A stretch of 8,994 bases of DNA from Lachnospiraceae bacterium (GTDB lineage: Bacteria > Bacillota > Clostridia > Lachnospirales > Lachnospiraceae), in the NCBI GenBank assembly GCA_900770325.1, contig CAAGKE010000034.1:1-8994 (forward strand). Reading direction: 5' to 3'. The number at the start of each line of letters is the position of its first letter. Position 1 is the first letter of the stretch. Shown here one piece after another: positions 5,825 through 8,994 of this stretch. A program made the position numbers and the translations under genes. The notes under the pieces were generated by a model. That model made no database searches. It saw only the letters and a program-made list of their open reading frames with translations, and was not told the origin of the DNA.

Positions 5825-6553
5825 CTATTCCTTGGAAACCATACCGGCTTTCGGTATAAAATAAAAAACACCGTTGTCTTGTTCGTATTGCTCACCGTAC
5901 TGCTCATAGAAGCCACGGTTCGTAAATTCATAGGGGGTATCCTCATTGCTGAATATCATCTCCGGCAGATTGATCAGCAGGAATCCCAGCACTCCGATTG
6001 CAGCCACACCCATGACCCATTGCTTGAGTTTCGGACGGTTTTCTTTCTTCTTGAAAAATTCGATAGCAAGCCCTACGCTGACGGGGAGGAAGCCAAACAG
6101 AGAGGTCACCAGACCGGGAGAGTACACGGTGTTCATACCGTACTCGCCAAAAATCTTCATATCCTGAATGCCGATGCCGATATGCATGACCACCTCTGCG
6201 GCGGAGAACAGCATAATCGCAATGCCTGCCGGTTTCTTGAAGCCCCATACCTTCACTACAATACAGCCAAGCACCACTGCGCCGAAGTTTGTAATCATGT
6301 CGGTCAAACGGTTCATGGGATATTTGCTCAAAAATTCCGACCCGTGGTTGATATTGTAGGAATAGTGCAGCCCGCCAGGGAGAACCCATTCTTCAATAAC
6401 ATGGAGTATCAAGACAATAACCGCCAGGGTGCAGAGAATATTGATTTTATCCCATGTCTTTCTGTTCTTATAAATCTGATAGCACAGCACGATGCCGATT
6501 GCTGCCATCACATAGAGCCAAATGGAAAGCCACGCATTGATAAGTGTTTCCAT
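5825..6553 (-). CDS. HXXEE-domain membrane protein, proximal paralog
   Basis: A 242-residue membrane protein, the upstream twin of the neighbouring HXXEE gene. The motif is H51-VI-E54-E55-W, then LPGGLHYSYNI (58-68), YPMNRLTDMITNFG (78-91) and AAEVVMHIG (118-126). Hydrophobic segments fall near 8-26, 37-56, 88-104, 109-127, 147-166 and 178-196. The C-terminal tail repeats the NEDTPY and FYEQY elements and is longer than in the twin. Conserved His, Glu pairs within or beside membrane segments could form a metal site, which is inference only. The ATG at 6553 has GGAGG 8 bases ahead, lying in the end of the hydrolase gene, and starts three bases after the hydrolase stop. Its own stop TAG overlaps the ribosome binding site of the next gene. 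Confidence 0.87.
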   Translation of the reverse strand: METLINAWLSIWLYVMAAIGIVLCYQIYKNRKTWDKINILCTLAVIVLILHVIEEWVLPGGLHYSYNINHGSEFLSKYPMNRLTDMITNFGAVVLGCIVVKVWGFKKPAGIAIMLFSAAEVVMHIGIGIQDMKIFGEYGMNTVYSPGLVTSLFGFLPVSVGLAIEFFKKKENRPKLKQWVMGVAAIGVLGFLLINLPEMIFSNEDTPYEFTNRGFYEQYGEQYEQDNGVFYFIPKAGMVSKE

Positions 6554-6556
6554 AGA

Positions 6557-8422
6557 TCATTCCTCCTTCTTCGGTACAAACGGTACATAAAGATAACTGT
6601 CATACTTTCCGCCCGTGTAAATCGTATGTCTGCCCTTGTTATGGTCTTTGGGAAGCTCTTTCGTGTCCACCTCATCACCCCAGGCACCTCCGGCAAACAT
6701 TTCTGCCCCGCCAATGGTGAACATTTCCGGCTTGCTGTCTGGCATATAGGTGTAACCCTCTTTCGGCAGTTCCACTTTTGCCATTTTCAGCTTGAATGGT
6801 CCTGTCCATAGCTTTTTTGTCTTGTAGCTGGATACCGTCAGGCGAAGCTCGTCACCTTTTTTGAACAGTAAACCCATAGGCCAGATGAGAATATCTACTG
6901 GTACAATCTCACCTTTTTTCAATTTCTGTTCACCGAGCATACTCTGACGCGGATTTTCTTCGGTGCTGTTTTGATGGTCAAGCTCACGCATGGAAACACG
7001 GATATATCCCTTTGCTGACATATCCATTCCCGGACCGAGGGTATATTTGTACTTAAGCCCGCAAGGACGGCGTTTTTCCATACTCACGAACAAGTCCATA
7101 TTATCATGGTCCTCGGCGGATACCCAAAGGTGGAGCTTGATATATCCCGTAATTTCGGTATCCTCTGCCATTTTCATTTTGAAAACGACCTTGCATTTTT
7201 TATCAGAGTTGTAGGTGATGCCGTTCTCTGCGCTGACAGCATGATCGTTCAGACTGCCCTTTGCTGCATTCAGATACAGCTTTTTGTACTGTGTACGGGG
7301 AATTGGGAAATCACTCTCTACACGGTCAACAATATCCTTACCACCGGGGTTGAGAACGCTGACTCTGACCTTTGGTGTCTGCTCCCACCCGTTGTCAATG
7401 CCTTTGAGATAACGGTCAAAGAACTTCCGAAGTTCCTCCACATGGACAGGATTGTAGTAATCGTCCCATTCGCCGGTATTGTGAATGCGAAGCCACTTGT
7501 TTTCGGAGGAAATGCGGCGGTATCCCTCAATGCTTCCGTAGGTGTGGATGGGGTTGGTATAGCTTGCCACGATGTAGGCGGGAACCGCAATCGCTTCAAG
7601 GTCTGCTGCCTTATCCTCCCAATAGTTGTTCCATGTTGTTTGGCTCTGCATCATGGCGATCACATCTTCAATGCCGCCGTTCTCGGTGGATGCAAAGGAA
7701 TCAGAGAGCATTTTCACAAACTCCGGCATCATCACTCCTCCTCGGGTTGCAATCTCACGGTAGCAGTCATTCAGACCTTCCCACGGTGCAATTGCCGCCA
7801 AGTGCGGAGGATTCTGTGCCGCCACAAACCATTGGGAGATAGCCAGCCAGGAATTGCCACTCATACCGATTTTGCCGTTGCACCATTCCTGCCCAGCACA
7901 CCACTCACAAATATCCGCACCATCTCTGCCGTAGTCGCTGCCGAAAAAGTGAATGATACCCTCGGAATTGTAAGCTCCACGCACATCGGGATTGATGATG
8001 GCATAACCGTGATTGCACCAATAGGCAGGGTCGGGACCCTCAAATTTTTGCAGTCCAGATGTGGCTTCCATAGGAATACCCGCATGGTTAGGGGTATCAT
8101 CGAGCCATTGAGAGCCGATTTCCTTTCCGTAGGGGGAAAGAGCCATAATCGCCGGGTGCTTTTTGTTGTCATTGGGACGGAAAATGTCGGTATAAATGGT
8201 CACACCGTCACGGAGTTTGATGGGAACATCTCGCTCCAAGTTAATGTCACAAGGCAGAGGCATATAGCCTTTGAGTCGAATACTTCCTTTTTTGAGCAGC
8301 AGTGTTTCGGGCTTAAAGCCTGTATATCTTGCGCTCGGTGCATTTACAGGGAGCGCAGGGCGGACAGGAATTTGCATTTCTTTGCCGCTTTTATCGAAAA
8401 GGATGGTTGTTTTCTGTTGCAT
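6557..8422 (-). CDS. CocE/NonD-family (X-Pro dipeptidyl-peptidase S15 type) alpha/beta hydrolase
   Basis: A 621-residue protein with the CocE/S15 layout. The N-terminal hydrolase core has the oxyanion region MALSPYGKE (93-101), NPDVRGAYNSEG (144-155) and nucleophile elbow GMSGNSWLAISQW with Ser191. A helical cap follows (about 220-280), and a C-terminal jelly-roll domain (about 350-600) includes VFKMKMAEDTEITGY, LWVSAEDHDNMD and the late LRLTVSSYKTK stretch. These enzymes cleave esters or amides such as acyl esters or X-Pro peptides; the substrate here is unknown. No signal peptide is visible, so it is probably cytoplasmic. The usual acid position (GWYD) reads SYTN, placing Asn290 where Asp is expected; the likely His is His314 in RIHNTGEWDD. 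The ATG at 8422 has GGAGG 9 bases ahead. It is the first gene of the operon with two HXXEE genes, divergent from a TetR-type regulator. Confidence 0.88.
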   Translation of the reverse strand: MQQKTTILFDKSGKEMQIPVRPALPVNAPSARYTGFKPETLLLKKGSIRLKGYMPLPCDINLERDVPIKLRDGVTIYTDIFRPNDNKKHPAIMALSPYGKEIGSQWLDDTPNHAGIPMEATSGLQKFEGPDPAYWCNHGYAIINPDVRGAYNSEGIIHFFGSDYGRDGADICEWCAGQEWCNGKIGMSGNSWLAISQWFVAAQNPPHLAAIAPWEGLNDCYREIATRGGVMMPEFVKMLSDSFASTENGGIEDVIAMMQSQTTWNNYWEDKAADLEAIAVPAYIVASYTNPIHTYGSIEGYRRISSENKWLRIHNTGEWDDYYNPVHVEELRKFFDRYLKGIDNGWEQTPKVRVSVLNPGGKDIVDRVESDFPIPRTQYKKLYLNAAKGSLNDHAVSAENGITYNSDKKCKVVFKMKMAEDTEITGYIKLHLWVSAEDHDNMDLFVSMEKRRPCGLKYKYTLGPGMDMSAKGYIRVSMRELDHQNSTEENPRQSMLGEQKLKKGEIVPVDILIWPMGLLFKKGDELRLTVSSYKTKKLWTGPFKLKMAKVELPKEGYTYMPDSKPEMFTIGGAEMFAGGAWGDEVDTKELPKDHNKGRHTIYTGGKYDSYLYVPFVPKKEE

Positions 8423-8441
8423 AGTAAAAAACCTCCAGAAT

Positions 8442-8498
8442 TTATTTCCGATACTATTGTATCACAAGCGAAATTGTGCAACAATAGTATCGAAATAA
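8442..8498. promoter_or_regulatory. Long inverted-repeat operator between the divergent regulator and hydrolase genes
   Basis: Left arm 8442-8460 and right arm 8481-8498 are perfect inverted copies apart from one extra C in the left arm. Between them CACAA (8464-8468) and TTGTG (8474-8478) also mirror each other around GCGAAA. The left arm contains a self-palindromic 14-mer, GATAC-TATT-GTATC (8450-8463); the right one is degenerate on its inner side (8478-8491). Two dimer sites of a TetR-family repressor are the natural reading. The structure covers the predicted promoters in both directions. Confidence 0.75.
8456..8484 (-). promoter_or_regulatory. Candidate promoter of the hydrolase-HXXEE operon
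   Basis: On the minus strand TTGTTG (8484-8479), a 17-base spacer and TACAAT (8461-8456) form a plausible promoter lying wholly inside the inverted-repeat operator. A mirrored, weaker plus-strand pair, TTGTAT (8457-8462) and AACAAT (8480-8485) at 17 bases, could serve the regulator gene. Repressor binding would then block both. Confidence 0.5.
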
Positions 8499-8541
8499 GC
8501 ACTACAAGACGCAGAAAACTTGTAGCGGAATGGAGGATGAA

Positions 8542-8883
8542 ATGTACCACATTTCTGATGATAAACGGGCCAGGCAGTCCGCAGACCTCATTTGGAACGG
8601 GCTGGTTGACTGTATGAATCAAAAAGATTTTACAGAAATCACTGTTACCGATTTGCAAAAAGCATCCGGAGTGGCCCGCACTACCTTTTACCGAGCATTT
8701 GATAATCTATCGGATATTCTCTATTGGAAGTGCGACACCTGCTTTCGGGAAGCCCTGTCCGGCTGTACGCCGTCCATGTTTTTGAATGAAGTTGATTTTG
8801 CTAAACACTATTTCAAGTATTGGATGGAGCACAGCGAAATTTTGGAGTGGCTGATTAAAATCAACCGCCAGGATATTATTTAA
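8542..8883 (+). CDS. TetR/AcrR-family regulator, C-terminally short
   Basis: The product has 113 residues with an N-terminal TetR-type helix-turn-helix: helices spanning about 10-60, with FTEITVTDLQKASGVARTTFY (30-50) and RAFDNLSDIL (51-60) as the recognition part. Family members usually have about 180-200 residues. Here the ligand-binding domain is cut after EWLIKINRQDII, and sequence with hairpins follows, so the gene is probably truncated or frameshifted at the 3' end. The ATG at 8542 is preferred, 5 bases after GGAGG; the ATG at 8530 precedes that ribosome binding site. It diverges from the hydrolase operon across a long inverted repeat and is the likely regulator of that operon and of itself. 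A short protein might still bind DNA but would lack most of the ligand pocket and part of the dimer interface. Confidence 0.78.
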   Translation: MYHISDDKRARQSADLIWNGLVDCMNQKDFTEITVTDLQKASGVARTTFYRAFDNLSDILYWKCDTCFREALSGCTPSMFLNEVDFAKHYFKYWMEHSEILEWLIKINRQDII

Positions 8884-8886
8884 TGT

Positions 8887-8994
8887 TCACTGAACAAAGG
8901 CCCATTTTTTCTGCGGTGAGAAAACGGCCACCAGATATGTGAATAGCCTCAAAATGGCGCACTGAATCTTACGGAGATTCAGTACCAGAACGGA
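8887..8994 (-). other. Open frame entering from the right edge, unassigned
   Basis: A minus-strand frame is open from the window edge to TGA at 8889-8887, giving 35 residues that end SPQKKWAFVQ. It stops four bases from the stop of the shortened TetR gene, in convergent orientation. No family is recognised, and it may be chance. The stretch also holds a GTTCA-C-TGAAC palindrome (8885-8895) and a perfect 9-bp hairpin, ACTGAATCT/AGATTCAGT (8961-8983). Confidence 0.25.

Noticed and set aside
5813..6811. 332-codon plus-strand open frame
   Set aside because: It is opposite the HXXEE gene and the hydrolase end; it is rich in His, Gln and Cys as expected of a reverse-complement shadow.
7106..8617. 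503-codon plus-strand open frame
   Set aside because: It lies antisense to the CocE-like hydrolase, which has motifs and a ribosome binding site; this frame has neither and runs through the operator.

Overview
The window looks like chromosome from a gut-type Clostridia bacterium, probably an Oscillospiraceae relative. This is inferred from the DUF6076-type zinc-binding protein, the clostridial thiS-F-G-H-tenI gene order with a short ThiF, strong AGGAGG ribosome binding sites and a clostridial-style tRNA-Val 3' end. It has three parts: a GC-rich metabolic operon on the left, a non-coding junction of about 0.9 kb in the middle, and a less GC-rich accessory operon on the right.

Left (1-4271). 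The 3' part of a DUF6076-like gene enters from the left edge on the plus strand. It converges on a minus-strand thiazole-synthesis operon, and a perfect 20-bp stem hairpin lies between them and can terminate both. The operon reads thiS, thiF, thiG, thiH, then a TenI/ThiE-family gene. Together these make the thiazole half of thiamine: ThiF adenylates the ThiS carrier, ThiH makes dehydroglycine from tyrosine, ThiG builds the ring, and the last protein looks more like the thiazole tautomerase TenI than a ThiE synthase. A near-perfect promoter (TTGACA, 17 bp, TATAAT with an extended -10) lies in front of thiS. An intrinsic terminator sits between this promoter and thiS, and no TPP riboswitch is recognisable, so the operon may be controlled by an unfamiliar attenuation device.

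Middle (4272-5030). This stretch holds a possible promoter-plus-hairpin unit, the 3' end of a tRNA-Val (anticodon loop to CCA) with its terminator, two copies of a tandem 12-bp repeat (TGACYAATAYNN twice) on either side of that tRNA end, and another terminator. The likeliest reading is an attachment-site scar of a tyrosine-recombinase element, with the repeats as candidate arm sites. Next comes the C-terminal remnant of a probable NmrA-like NAD(P)-binding oxidoreductase.

Right (5031-8994). A TetR-family regulator gene diverges from a minus-strand operon encoding a CocE/NonD-type alpha/beta hydrolase and two paralogous HXXEE membrane proteins, with gaps of 3 to about 11 bp. The divergent intergenic region is almost entirely one long inverted repeat built from two operator-like 14-mers. 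The regulator frame stops after 113 residues, short for the family, and unrecognised hairpin-containing sequence follows to the right edge. The hydrolase plus paired HXXEE set under TetR control is the best candidate for an undescribed system here.
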